Below the pieces are notes generated by a model. That model worked only from the letters and a program-made list of their open reading frames with translations, was not told the origin of the DNA and did not search any database. Of a stretch of 64,000 bases of DNA, positions 26,883 through 35,186 are shown in pieces. This stretch comes from JAVBQJ01 sp031549115 (lineage in GTDB: Bacteria; Verrucomicrobiota; Lentisphaeria; Victivallales; Victivallaceae), in contig JAVBQJ010000092.1 in NCBI GenBank assembly GCA_031549115.1, positions 5,154 through 69,153 on the forward strand, read 5' to 3'. The position numbers were made by a program, and so were the translations under genes. Positions within the stretch are counted from its first letter, which is position 1, and each line of letters opens with the position of its first letter.

Positions 26883-27896
26883 TCACAAGGTCGTGCGCAC
26901 CACGTTGGTTTCCCCGCCGGCTTGCACCGGCGTAATCACATAACTGCCATAGGTGGCCGGAATCAGTGCGGTTTGTCCCGGCGCCAGCTCCAGAGAGGTT
27001 TCCAGCGCGTCATCGGGACGCCCCACCTTCACCGGATTCGAAATCGCGGTGATCAAATGAAAGCTCTGTCCGACCGTATCGTCCCGCCACGGCTGCACCA
27101 GATGCAGACTGTCCACCTTGAAGAAACGGCAGCGGTTGACCACCGGAAACTTACGGTTGTGTCCGGCCTCGCCGACCACCCCCGGAATCCGCGGCGAAGT
27201 CCGGTTCATGAAGTCGATCGACTCCATCGCCAGATCCACATGCAGATCGCGCGATTTGCCGTCGGCGTCCATCCGTCCCCAGTCGCTGACCCGGTAGGTC
27301 GTATCCGAATTCTGCTGCACCTCCAGCAAAAGATTGCCTTCGCCGATCGCGTGCAGCGTTCCGGAGGTGATGAAGTACGCGTCCCCCGGCTGCGACGGAT
27401 AAACCTGAAGCAGATTTTCCACATCCGGCGAGTTCAATTTCTCCACCAGTTGCTGCCGCGTCCCGCGCGGGCTCAGCCCGGCCATGATTTTGGCGCCGCG
27501 CCGGGCGGCGATGATGTACCACATTTCGGTCTTCGGTTCGGCGCCATGGCCGATGCGGGCACAGGCGGCTTCGTCCGGATGCACCTGCAAACTCAAACGG
27601 TCGCCGGCGTCGATCAATTTCACCAGCAGCGGAAAGCGTCCGCCGTTCCAGGCGCGCCCCAGAAGATATTGCCCATACGCCGACACCAGCTCGCGCAGCG
27701 TCTTTCCCGCCAGGGGGCCATTCGCCACCACGCTCTGGACATCGTCCCGATCGACAATTTCCCATGCTTCGCCGATCGGAGCGGCGGCCTCGGGCAACTC
27801 CCGGTGCAATTGCTCCTTCATCAGCGTGCCGCCCCAGATGCGCTCGGCGTAACACGGCGTAAACACCAATGGATAAAGTTCGTTGCTATTCATCAT
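26883..27896 (-). CDS. manA: Mannose-6-phosphate isomerase, class I
   Basis: A 337-residue cupin enzyme interconverting mannose-6-phosphate and fructose-6-phosphate, using zinc. The short bacterial type is shown by IWGGTLMKE, LIDAGDRLSLQVHPDE (zinc-binding His), TEMWYII and the LHAIGEGNLLLEVQQNSDTT segment. The start codon overlaps the ybgC stop by one base (TAATG), so the two are coupled. It would feed mannose from host or plant glycans into glycolysis, which suits a saccharolytic organism. Confidence 0.92.
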   Translation of the reverse strand: MMNSNELYPLVFTPCYAERIWGGTLMKEQLHRELPEAAAPIGEAWEIVDRDDVQSVVANGPLAGKTLRELVSAYGQYLLGRAWNGGRFPLLVKLIDAGDRLSLQVHPDEAACARIGHGAEPKTEMWYIIAARRGAKIMAGLSPRGTRQQLVEKLNSPDVENLLQVYPSQPGDAYFITSGTLHAIGEGNLLLEVQQNSDTTYRVSDWGRMDADGKSRDLHVDLAMESIDFMNRTSPRIPGVVGEAGHNRKFPVVNRCRFFKVDSLHLVQPWRDDTVGQSFHLITAISNPVKVGRPDDALETSLELAPGQTALIPATYGSYVITPVQAGGETNVVRTTL

Positions 27897-28309
27897 TACA
27901 GTCCCTCCCCGGTTCCGAAACGCGAACAGGCATCCACCAGCTCCCGCGGCGGTTTTATGGGTTTACGGTTGGTATTCACACATGCCAGGGTCACTTCGCC
28001 GGCCACCAGCAATCGATCCAGATACCACACTTCCGAAACAATCCGAAGCCGCACGCCCCTGATTTCAACCACTTGCGAGCGAAAGGTCAGCAGTTCATCG
28101 TAATGGGCGCTCGCATGGTAATGGCAATGCGCTTCGGAAACCGGCAGAAACACGCCCAACTTTTCCAATTCGCTGTACGGCATACCGGCATCGCGCATCA
28201 TTTCCGTACGGCTGCGTTCGAAATACTCCAGATAATTGGCGTAGTACACCACTCCCATCTGATCGGTGTCCGCGTACGGCACCCGGTACGTCGTTTCATG
28301 CCAGCCCAT
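27896..28309 (-). CDS. ybgC: Acyl-CoA thioesterase, YbgC family
   Basis: A 137-residue hotdog-fold thioesterase. YADTDQMGVVYYANYLEYFE holds the conserved YADTD active-site segment, with the catalytic aspartate in TDQMG. YbgC-type enzymes hydrolyse acyl-CoA thioesters and in many bacteria are encoded with the tol-pal genes; here the gene sits between cmk and manA. It overlaps the cmk 3' end by 14 bases. Confidence 0.88.
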   Translation of the reverse strand: MGWHETTYRVPYADTDQMGVVYYANYLEYFERSRTEMMRDAGMPYSELEKLGVFLPVSEAHCHYHASAHYDELLTFRSQVVEIRGVRLRIVSEVWYLDRLLVAGEVTLACVNTNRKPIKPPRELVDACSRFGTGEGL

Positions 28310-28985
28310 GTTCTTCCACCCGTTTCACAATCGCATCCACCACTTCATCCACGGCCAATCCGGTCGTATCCAGCTTCACCGCGTCCGGTGCCGCCAGCAG
28401 CGGCGCCACCTTGCGCGTCGAATCCAGATGATCCCGGCGCGCGATCTCGGCCGCCACGCTCTCCAGCGTGGCGTCGGCCGGCACTTCGCCTGCCTGCGCC
28501 AAACGGCGGCGCGCCCGTTCCAACGGCGACGCGGTGATAAAAAACTTATAATCGGCATTCGGAAATACCGCCGTGCCGATATCCCGCCCTTCCATCACGA
28601 TCCAGCCATTCTGCGCCAGACGCCGTTCGGCGGCCAGCACGAAATCGCGCACCAGCGGCAACGCCGCGGCCACACTGACCTCACGCGCAACTTCGGGAGA
28701 ACGCAACTCCTCGCCGGGCCGGGTACCGTTGACCGACAGATCGAACGCGCCATCCGCCAGCGGCCGGTATTCCAGCTTCAAATAACTCAACAGCTCCTGC
28801 CAGTCGGCCTCCGACAGCTTGCTCAGCGACCGGTGCGGGTGGCGCTGCAACGCCGCCAGAGTCACCGCCCGGAACAGATTACCGGTATTCACATACGGGA
28901 AGCCGAAATGACGCGCGACCCGCGCCGCCACCGTACTTTTTCCGGAGGCAGCCGGGCCGTCGATTGCAATCACGCGTTCGGTCAT
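28296..28985 (-). CDS. cmk: Cytidylate kinase
   Basis: A 229-residue kinase that phosphorylates CMP and dCMP using ATP. The N-terminal P-loop is GPAASGKST at residues 10-18, and the phosphate-binding MEGRDIGTAVFPNA segment lies near 135. A basic lid follows (RRRLAQ). It starts 6 bases after secY, making it part of the ribosomal transcript. The 3' end overlaps ybgC by 14 bases. Confidence 0.93.
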   Translation of the reverse strand: MTERVIAIDGPAASGKSTVAARVARHFGFPYVNTGNLFRAVTLAALQRHPHRSLSKLSEADWQELLSYLKLEYRPLADGAFDLSVNGTRPGEELRSPEVAREVSVAAALPLVRDFVLAAERRLAQNGWIVMEGRDIGTAVFPNADYKFFITASPLERARRRLAQAGEVPADATLESVAAEIARRDHLDSTRKVAPLLAAPDAVKLDTTGLAVDEVVDAIVKRVEEHGLA

Positions 28986-28991
28986 CCGGGG

Positions 28992-30347
28992 TCACCCGTT
29001 CCGGCCGCGCAAACGTCCGCTTTTGAGGAAGCCGTCGTAGTTCCGCATGGTCAAATGGGATTCCATCTGGCGCATCGTATCCAGCGTCACCCCGACCATA
29101 ATCAATAGACTGGTGCCGCCGAAAAACTGATCCACCAGCGGCGGAACACCGAACAGTTTGCCGAGCATCATCGGGAACAGCGCCAGTGCCGTCAGGAAAA
29201 GCGCTCCGCCGAAGGTGACCCGGGTCATGGTCTGGTCGAGGAAGTTCGCCGTCGGCTCGCCGGGACGGATCCCGGGAATGTAAGCGCCTTCCTTTTTCAG
29301 GTTGTCCGAGATCTGCAACGGGTTGAACTGCGTCGATACCCAGAAAAACGAGAACCCGATGATCAGCCCGCCGTAAAGAATCAGATAACCGCTCTGCCCG
29401 TAATTGAACCAGGTCGCCAGACTCGCCCAGCCGAAGTAATTGAATATCACCGTCGGAATCATCATCAGCGCGCCGGCGAAAATGATCGGCATCACGTTGG
29501 CGAAGTTCACCTTGAGCGGCATATAAGTGCTGCCGCCCTTGACCTGGGAACCGATGGTCTTGCGCGCCATCTGAATCGGAACCCGGCGGTAGCCGAGCGA
29601 CAGCATCACCGTCGCCGCCGTCACCAGGAAGAAAATCAAAATCAACAGCAGCAACTTAACCAGGTTGAAGTTGCTTTCCGACGGATGCATCACCATGTCC
29701 GTCAGAGAGAAAATCGCATCCGGCATCCGGGCGATAATATTGATGGTGATGATGATCGAAGCGCCGTTGCCGATGCCCCGGTCCGTCACCTGTTCGCCCA
29801 GCCACATGATCATCATCGTGGTCGCGATCAGTACGATCACCGTCATGAATACGAAAACCGTTTCATCGCCGATGAACAACCGCATGCCGTCGGGCAGCGC
29901 CTGCAGTCCGACCCGGGACGGATTGACCATCGTCAAAGCCGCGGCCATCCCCTGAACAAAACAGACCGCAATGGTCAGATAGCGGGTATACTGGTTGATT
30001 TTGGCCCGGCCGGATTCGCCGTCGCGCTGAATCTTTTCCAACGCCGGCACCACGGGAACCAGGAGCTGCATGATGATCGAAGCGGTAATGTACGGCATGA
30101 TCCCCAGGGTCCCGATCGCAAACTTGCTCAATGCTCCACCGGAGAACATATCGAAAAAGTTCATCAGCGTGCCGCCTTCGCCGGAACCGGCACTGATGGC
30201 ACCGATGTAACTTTGAAGCGCTGCGGGGTCGACTCCCGGACACGGAATATTGGCCGCAATACGCACCAGCACGATGATCCCGGCGGTGAAGAGCAGGCGG
30301 TCCCGCAATTCCTTGATCTTGATTACATTCAAAAACGCTTTAAACAT
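28992..30347 (-). CDS. secY: Preprotein translocase subunit SecY
   Basis: A 451-residue channel protein of the Sec translocon with ten membrane helices. The N-terminal RIAANIPCPGVD plug region, FFWVSTQFNPLQISDNLKK and the RPGEPT cytoplasmic loop are family hallmarks. It follows rplO as usual, but with an unusually long 142-base gap that contains a strong hairpin. Downstream are cmk, ybgC, manA and argS instead of the usual adk, map, infA and rpsM. Confidence 0.95.
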   Translation of the reverse strand: MFKAFLNVIKIKELRDRLLFTAGIIVLVRIAANIPCPGVDPAALQSYIGAISAGSGEGGTLMNFFDMFSGGALSKFAIGTLGIMPYITASIIMQLLVPVVPALEKIQRDGESGRAKINQYTRYLTIAVCFVQGMAAALTMVNPSRVGLQALPDGMRLFIGDETVFVFMTVIVLIATTMMIMWLGEQVTDRGIGNGASIIITINIIARMPDAIFSLTDMVMHPSESNFNLVKLLLLILIFFLVTAATVMLSLGYRRVPIQMARKTIGSQVKGGSTYMPLKVNFANVMPIIFAGALMMIPTVIFNYFGWASLATWFNYGQSGYLILYGGLIIGFSFFWVSTQFNPLQISDNLKKEGAYIPGIRPGEPTANFLDQTMTRVTFGGALFLTALALFPMMLGKLFGVPPLVDQFFGGTSLLIMVGVTLDTMRQMESHLTMRNYDGFLKSGRLRGRNG

Positions 30348-30387
30348 CTTCCTAATTACCCGTATAGTTCAGTGGTTTTACGACATA

Positions 30388-30430
30388 TATGGAAGCAATG
30401 GTGAATTGCGATCTTCACCACGCTTCCATA
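30388..30430 (-). promoter_or_regulatory. Long hairpin in the rplO-secY gap
   Basis: On the - strand TATGGAAGC-GT-GGTGAA pairs with TTCACC-ATT-GCTTCCATA. That is two perfect helices of nine and six pairs with a small internal loop and an 8-base apical loop. It lies in the 142-base gap between rplO and secY, where most other gaps in the ribosomal cluster are 1-24 bases. No T-run follows, so it is more likely a processing or control site than a terminator. Confidence 0.65.
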
Positions 30431-30489
30431 GTTTCGAACGGTTCCGCCGCCGTAACCGGACCGGCATCCCCGTCCGAACGCGTCCGTGA

Positions 30490-30939
30490 TTACGCTTCGA
30501 TCACTTCACACTTGCCGCCGACGGCTTCGATCTTCTCTTTCGCCGCCTGCGAGAATTTGTGAGCCTTAACCACCAAAGGCTTGGTGATTTCGCCATTGGC
30601 GAGCACCTTGATCAGAAGCTCTTTTTTGCCCAACAGGCTTTTTTCGCGCAACGCGTCGGCATCCACCACCGCGTCGGCGTCAAAGTTGTCTTCCAGAACC
30701 GACAGGTTGATCAGTTGGAAAAACACGTGATCCGGGCTGTTGAAGCCACGCTTCGGAATCCGCCGGAAGAACGGCGTTTGGCCGCCTTCGAAAAACGGAC
30801 GAAGCGTAGTACCGGTACGGGATTTCTGTCCCTTTTCACCCCGGCAGCAGGTCTTGCCCATGCCGGAGCTGTCGCCCCGGCCGACCCGCTTCTTCCGCTG
30901 CGTCGCGCCCGGAGTCGGACCGATTTCATGCAATTTCAT
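30490..30939 (-). CDS. rplO: 50S ribosomal protein L15
   Basis: A 149-residue large-subunit protein. GATQRKKRVGRGDSSGMGKT is the basic, Gly-rich L15 N-terminus, and an FEGGQTPFFRRIPKRGF motif follows. It comes directly after rpsE with no rpmD between them. A 142-base gap with a hairpin separates it from secY. Confidence 0.95.
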   Translation of the reverse strand: MKLHEIGPTPGATQRKKRVGRGDSSGMGKTCCRGEKGQKSRTGTTLRPFFEGGQTPFFRRIPKRGFNSPDHVFFQLINLSVLEDNFDADAVVDADALREKSLLGKKELLIKVLANGEITKPLVVKAHKFSQAAKEKIEAVGGKCEVIEA

Positions 30940-30963
30940 AACGTCAAACTTTCACGTTAAAGG

Positions 30964-31470
30964 TTAAAGGGTTTCGATACCGCGCTTGGCAATGACTTCC
31001 TCTTTCGAAGTCAGCCCCTGGATCGCCTTGAACGTAGCCTTCGCCACGTTGCCGGCGTTGCTCGCGCCCAGTGATTTGGCCAGGACGTCCTTGACGCCGG
31101 CCAGCTCGAGGATGATACGCATCGCGCCGCCGGCGATCAAACCGGTACCCGGACACGCCGGACGCATCAGCACCCGGGCGCCGCCGAATTTGACTTCCAC
31201 CGGATGCGGCAGCGTCAGACCGACCATCGGGACATCCACGACGTTGCGGCGGGCAGCTTCACCGCCCTTGCGGATCGCATCGGAAACTTCGTTGGCTTTG
31301 CCGTAACCGTAGCCGACCCGGCCATTGCGGTTGCCCACCACGACGAGAGCGCCGAAACTGAAATTCTTACCGCCCTTGACCACTTTGGTCGAACGGTTGA
31401 TGCAGATCACGCTCTCTTCCATGTCGCTCGGCACAGTGTCCTCTTTTTTGAAACTCTCTCTTCTCGCCAT
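30964..31470 (-). CDS. rpsE: 30S ribosomal protein S5
   Basis: A 168-residue small-subunit protein acting in decoding and translational accuracy. It carries the S5 double-stranded-RNA-binding part (VVKGGKNFSFGALVVVGN) and PACPGTGLIAGGAMR near the C-terminal half. It is placed between rplR and rplO. The gap to rplO is 24 bases. Confidence 0.95.
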   Translation of the reverse strand: MARRESFKKEDTVPSDMEESVICINRSTKVVKGGKNFSFGALVVVGNRNGRVGYGYGKANEVSDAIRKGGEAARRNVVDVPMVGLTLPHPVEVKFGGARVLMRPACPGTGLIAGGAMRIILELAGVKDVLAKSLGASNAGNVAKATFKAIQGLTSKEEVIAKRGIETL

Positions 31471-31480
31471 GTCGACACTC

Positions 31481-31840
31481 CTAGAACTTTAAACCGTTTT
31501 CGCGGGCAGCCTCGGCAATTGCCTTGACCCGGCCGTGGTATTTGTACCCGGAACGGTCAAATACAACTTCCGTAATATTCGCCGCTTTCGCTTTGTCGGA
31601 AGCCATTTTTCCCAACAGCGCCGCCCCGTTCAGGTTCGGCTTGCCGTCGGCACTCTTGAAATCCGCCGCCAGTGTCGACGTCGCAGCCAGCGTCACGCCG
31701 CTTTCGTCATCGATGAACTGACAGTAAATATTGTTCGCGGTGATGCTGACACAGAAGCGCGGACGCGCCGCCGTGCCGGACACCGATTTGCGAATACGCA
31801 AATGACGGCGCACCCGTCTGGCTTTGTTATCGTGAATCAT
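31481..31840 (-). CDS. rplR: 50S ribosomal protein L18
   Basis: A 119-residue 5S rRNA-binding protein. The RVRRHLRIRKSVSGTAARPR start, the IYCQFIDDESG strand and the FDRSGYKYHGRVKAIAEAAR C-terminus are standard. It lies between rplF and rpsE with short gaps. Confidence 0.95.
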   Translation of the reverse strand: MIHDNKARRVRRHLRIRKSVSGTAARPRFCVSITANNIYCQFIDDESGVTLAATSTLAADFKSADGKPNLNGAALLGKMASDKAKAANITEVVFDRSGYKYHGRVKAIAEAARENGLKF

Positions 31841-31860
31841 TTTCTCAATCCTTTCAAAGC

Positions 31861-32394
31861 TTACCCGACCGATTTGCCTTCCTTGAGCGTGATATGCTCA
31901 TCGACATACCGGATACCCTTGCCCTTGTAGGGCTCGGGCTTGCGGTAACGACGAATGCAGGCAGCGGCCTCGCCGACCATCTGCTTATCCGCGCCTTCGA
32001 CCAGAAGTTTGACACCGTCGGTCACCGTCACTTTGACGCCTTCCGGAACGTTGTATTCGATCGGGTGCGAGTAGCCGAGAGTCAAAGTCAACTTCTGGCC
32101 CGAGATCGCCGCCTTGTAACCGACGCCGACAATCGCCAACTCTTTCTTGAAACCGGCCGAGACGCCGATCACCATATTATTGATGAGGCTGCGCGCCAAC
32201 CCCTGCATGGCACTGGCTTCGGCCGCATCGTCGGCACAGGAAACCAGCACCTGCCCATCTTTGACTTCCGCCCCGACATGCGGCGGCATCGCAATCGAGA
32301 GCTTCACTTTGCCCTCGACCGACACCCGTCCGTCCGCGACCTTGACGGTCACACCGGCGGGAACCGGAATCGGTTTTTTTCCAATTCGAGACAT
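31861..32394 (-). CDS. rplF: 50S ribosomal protein L6
   Basis: A 177-residue large-subunit protein near the factor-binding centre. It begins MSRIGKKPIPVPAGV and ends with YKGKGIRYVDEHI, both conserved. Two similar L6 repeats make up the sequence. It follows rpsH by 22 bases. Confidence 0.95.
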   Translation of the reverse strand: MSRIGKKPIPVPAGVTVKVADGRVSVEGKVKLSIAMPPHVGAEVKDGQVLVSCADDAAEASAMQGLARSLINNMVIGVSAGFKKELAIVGVGYKAAISGQKLTLTLGYSHPIEYNVPEGVKVTVTDGVKLLVEGADKQMVGEAAACIRRYRKPEPYKGKGIRYVDEHITLKEGKSVG

Positions 32395-32416
32395 CTTGTG
32401 ATACCTTCTTTTGCTT

Positions 32417-32812
32417 TTACCAGACGTAACAGAGAATTTCGCCGCCGACCCGGGCTTCCTTGGCCTGCTTGTCCGAAATCACTCCGTTCGGGGTGGACAG
32501 CACCACGGTGCCCAAACCGCCTTTGACCCGCGGAATCTCGCGGCAACCGCAATAGGTACGGCACGAGGGCTTGCTGACCCGCTTGATACCTTCGATCACC
32601 GGCTTGCCGTTGTAGTACTTCAAGTCGATCTTCAGCGTCTTTTTGACGCCGTCCGCGACCACTTCAAAACCCTGAATGTAGCCTTCCTGCTTCAACACCG
32701 CCGCAATCGCCGCCTTTTCATTGGAACTCGGCAGCGCGAGCTTGGTCAAACCGGCAGCGCCGGCGTTGCGGATCTGCGTCAGCATGTCGGCAATGGGATC
32801 CTGCATACTCAT
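32417..32812 (-). CDS. rpsH: 30S ribosomal protein S8
   Basis: A 131-residue 16S rRNA-binding protein. It starts with DPIADMLTQIRNAG and ends with GVISDKQAKEARVGGEIL, as is typical. In E. coli S8 represses its own operon; no matching mRNA site could be identified by eye here. It follows rpsN by 18 bases. Confidence 0.95.
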   Translation of the reverse strand: MSMQDPIADMLTQIRNAGAAGLTKLALPSSNEKAAIAAVLKQEGYIQGFEVVADGVKKTLKIDLKYYNGKPVIEGIKRVSKPSCRTYCGCREIPRVKGGLGTVVLSTPNGVISDKQAKEARVGGEILCYVW

Positions 32813-32830
32813 AATGTATAATCCTTCCTA

Positions 32831-33016
32831 TTACCAACTGGCTTTGGTTACACCCGGGATCCGGCCCTGCGAGGCCAATTCCCGGAAACAAATACGGCAA
32901 AGCTGGAACTTGCGGATATAAGCACGCGCCCGTCCGCAGGCCTTGCATCTCGTATAGTTGCGCACCGGGAACTTGTTCCCGCGCTCGCTCTTAACGATAA
33001 GACTTTTCTTAGCCAT
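32831..33016 (-). CDS. rpsN: 30S ribosomal protein S14, zinc-binding type
   Basis: A 61-residue short S14 with the zinc motif CKACGRARAY ... CRICF (two CxxC pairs). This is the type Z form, as opposed to the roughly 100-residue zinc-free form that lacks the cysteines. It lies between rplE and rpsH. The zinc form may link ribosome makeup to zinc supply. Confidence 0.95.
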   Translation of the reverse strand: MAKKSLIVKSERGNKFPVRNYTRCKACGRARAYIRKFQLCRICFRELASQGRIPGVTKASW

Positions 33017-33035
33017 GATTAATCAGTCACTCCTA

Positions 33036-33572
33036 TCATTCCGCGAACGGAACTTCCAGCATTTTCAGCAATTCCCGGGCATGCGCATCGCACTTGGCAG
33101 TCGTCACCATCGTGATGTTGATGCCCAGCGGATACTTCAACTTGTCCGGATCGACTTCCGTGAACACCGACACATCGGAAATGCCCACGTTGTAATTGCC
33201 GGCACCGTCAAAACCCTTCGACGGAATCCCGCGGAAGTCACGCACGCGCGGCATCGCGTTGTGCACGAAACGATCGAGGAATTCATACATCCGGGAACCG
33301 CGCAGAGTCACCATGACCCCGTTATTCATTCCCACGCGCAATTTGAAGTTCGAAACGTTCTTGCGCGCCTTGGTGATCACCGGCGCCTGACCGGTCATCG
33401 CCGCCAAATGCTTCTTGGCTTCCGTAAAGGCATCGCGCTCGACGCTCGAATTCAAGCCGGTCGAAATCACGATCTTTTCCAGCTTGGGGATCTGCATGAC
33501 ATTGGCCAGACCAAGCTTGGCCTGCAATGCCGGGCGGACCTCGTCCACATATTTTTTCTTCATATCAGGCAT
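33036..33572 (-). CDS. rplE: 50S ribosomal protein L5
   Basis: A 178-residue 5S rRNA-binding protein. Conserved segments are NVMQIPKLEKIVISTGL and the ITKARKNVSNFKLR stretch. The ATG at 33572 has GGAG 6 bases upstream; a TTG at 33584 would add four residues. It follows rplX by 23 bases. Confidence 0.95.
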   Translation of the reverse strand: MPDMKKKYVDEVRPALQAKLGLANVMQIPKLEKIVISTGLNSSVERDAFTEAKKHLAAMTGQAPVITKARKNVSNFKLRVGMNNGVMVTLRGSRMYEFLDRFVHNAMPRVRDFRGIPSKGFDGAGNYNVGISDVSVFTEVDPDKLKYPLGINITMVTTAKCDAHARELLKMLEVPFAE

Positions 33573-33595
33573 AATATTCTCCAAACTCTCCGGCT

Positions 33596-33865
33596 TTATT
33601 CGCCTTTGGCCGCCAACGGCGTCACATTGGACACATGCACCGAAACCGACCGCTCAACCATGCCCGTCGGGGCCTGGTTGTTGCGCTGCGACTTCTTCAC
33701 CGTACGTTTGCCGATCCGCGCTTTCTTCGCGTCCGACAAATTGGTGAAAGCCAGTACGACGCGGTCATTCTTCGTCAACACCACCGAAACCGTGGCTTCT
33801 TCGCCCTTCCAGCTGCCGGCGTTGACTTTGACCTTATCGCCTTTTTTGACGTGATACTTCTTCAT
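33596..33865 (-). CDS. rplX: 50S ribosomal protein L24
   Basis: An 89-residue assembly-initiating protein with a KOW motif near its start (VKKGDKVKVNAGSWKGEEA). It lies one base after the rplN stop codon. The length is at the short end for L24. Confidence 0.94.
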   Translation of the reverse strand: MKKYHVKKGDKVKVNAGSWKGEEATVSVVLTKNDRVVLAFTNLSDAKKARIGKRTVKKSQRNNQAPTGMVERSVSVHVSNVTPLAAKGE

Positions 33866-33866
33866 A

Positions 33867-34232
33867 TTACAGCACCTCCGGCGCCAGCGAAATGATCTTC
33901 ATGAAATCCTTTTCGCGCAATTCGCGGGCCACAGGCCCGAAAATACGAGTACCCACCGGGTTCTTCTGATTGTCGATAATCACCGCCGCGTTTCTGTCGA
34001 AACGCAGGTAAGAACCGTCGGGACGACGAATCTTCGCCGCGGTACGAACCACGACCGCCTTGACCACCTGGCCTTTTTTCACCGAACCGTCCGGAATCGC
34101 TTCCTTCACCGTCGCCGTGATGATATCCCCGATACCGGCAAACGTCTTCGCCTGCCCCAATACCGTGATCGTCACAATCGACTTCGCCCCGGAGTTGTCA
34201 GCCACGTCCAATCTTGTCTGCATCTGTATCAT
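33867..34232 (-). CDS. rplN: 50S ribosomal protein L14
   Basis: A 121-residue protein at the subunit interface. It starts MIQMQTRLDVADNSGAK and ends REKDFMKIISLAPEVL, both highly conserved. It is placed between rpsQ and rplX as in most bacteria. Confidence 0.96.
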   Translation of the reverse strand: MIQMQTRLDVADNSGAKSIVTITVLGQAKTFAGIGDIITATVKEAIPDGSVKKGQVVKAVVVRTAAKIRRPDGSYLRFDRNAAVIIDNQKNPVGTRIFGPVARELREKDFMKIISLAPEVL

Positions 34233-34252
34233 AGCTTATTTCTCCAGAAACT

Positions 34253-34534
34253 TTAGTTTTCTTCCGCCCGGCTGACGATCTCGAGCAGGCGCCAGTGCTT
34301 GTTCTTGCTCATGGGACGCGTTTCGGCAATCCGAACCGTATCGCCCTTTCTGGCGTCGTTGTTCTCGTCGTGAGCCGTGAACTTCTTTCTCACCTTGACC
34401 ACCTTTTTGTACAAGGGGTGCGGGGTACGGCGATGGACTTCGATCACGATGGTCTTGTCCTGCACGTCGCTTACCACGACGCCAACCCGTTCCTTGCGGT
34501 GACCGCGTTGTTCCATATTTTCAACTTCACTCAT
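34253..34534 (-). CDS. rpsQ: 30S ribosomal protein S17
   Basis: A 93-residue OB-fold 16S rRNA-binding protein. RKERVGVVVSDVQDKTIVIE is the conserved start of the fold, followed by HPLYKKVVKVRKKFTAHDE. It is slightly extended at both ends compared with E. coli S17. Confidence 0.95.
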   Translation of the reverse strand: MSEVENMEQRGHRKERVGVVVSDVQDKTIVIEVHRRTPHPLYKKVVKVRKKFTAHDENNDARKGDTVRIAETRPMSKNKHWRLLEIVSRAEEN

Positions 34535-34554
34535 TTGTCTTCACCTGCAATGGG

Positions 34555-34755
34555 TTATGCGTTGGCCTGATTCGCCCGGCGGGTTTCTTCGGTCAACAGC
34601 TGGGCGATTTCACGCCGCACCGTCCGCACCCGCGCGGTTTTCTCCAACTGGCCGGTACGGGACTGGATCGCAAGCGTCAACTTCTCCCGGCGCAATTCAC
34701 CGAGCTTATCCACCAATGCCGCATCGGTCATTTCACGAATTACACTATTCTTCAT
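34555..34755 (-). CDS. rpmC: 50S ribosomal protein L29
   Basis: A 66-residue helical protein near the peptide exit tunnel, with the usual LVDKLGELRREKLTL and RTVRREIAQLLTE helices. It lies 11 bases after the rplP stop. Confidence 0.94.
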   Translation of the reverse strand: MKNSVIREMTDAALVDKLGELRREKLTLAIQSRTGQLEKTARVRTVRREIAQLLTEETRRANQANA

Positions 34756-34766
34756 GTCAGACCACC

Positions 34767-35186
34767 TTATTTACTCTGTTCGCGCGCCAGGAACTTGCAG
34801 CGCAGGCAAAGCTTGTTCGCCGCGCGGGACATCGCCTCGCGGGCCACCACTTCGCTGCAGCCGGAAACTTCGAAGAGCACACGGCCCGGCTTCACCGGAG
34901 CGTTCCAACCTTCGACGTTGCCTTTTCCCTTACCCATACGTACTTCCAACGGCTTCTTCGTGAAAGAGCGGAAGGGAAATACCCGGATCCACACTTTACC
35001 GCGCCGCTTCAAGTGACGGTTGATCGCGATACGAGCAGCTTCGATCTGATTGTTGGAGATAAAACCGCGAGTCAAGCTCTGCAATGCAAAATCGCCAAAA
35101 TCAATTTTGTTATTCTTAGTGGCCAACCCGGAGTTACTTCCGCGCTGAACCTTTCTGTACTTTACCCTTTTTGGCATTAATGGCAT
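34767..35186 (-). CDS. rplP: 50S ribosomal protein L16
   Basis: A 139-residue protein near the peptidyl transferase centre. MPKRVKYRKVQRGSNSG and the later KRRGKVWIRVFP segment are conserved. The ATG at 35186 has GAGG 9 bases upstream and lies 53 bases inside the rpsC 3' end; the next ATG at 35177 matches the typical L16 start. The large overlap with rpsC is unusual for this pair. Confidence 0.95.
   Translation of the reverse strand: MPLMPKRVKYRKVQRGSNSGLATKNNKIDFGDFALQSLTRGFISNNQIEAARIAINRHLKRRGKVWIRVFPFRSFTKKPLEVRMGKGKGNVEGWNAPVKPGRVLFEVSGCSEVVAREAMSRAANKLCLRCKFLAREQSK

Noticed and set aside
25410..28103. An 897-codon open frame on the + strand
   Set aside because: It is the shadow of argS, manA and ybgC, all clearly real on the - strand.
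30361..30445. tRNA-like string TAGTTCAGTGG followed by a TTCGAAC
   Set aside because: The distance and stems do not allow a cloverleaf: no T-arm stem around TTCGAAC and no acceptor pairing. The strong structure there is a simple hairpin.
30940..30963. Possible rpmD between rpsE and rplO
   Set aside because: Only 24 bases are available; no room for L30.
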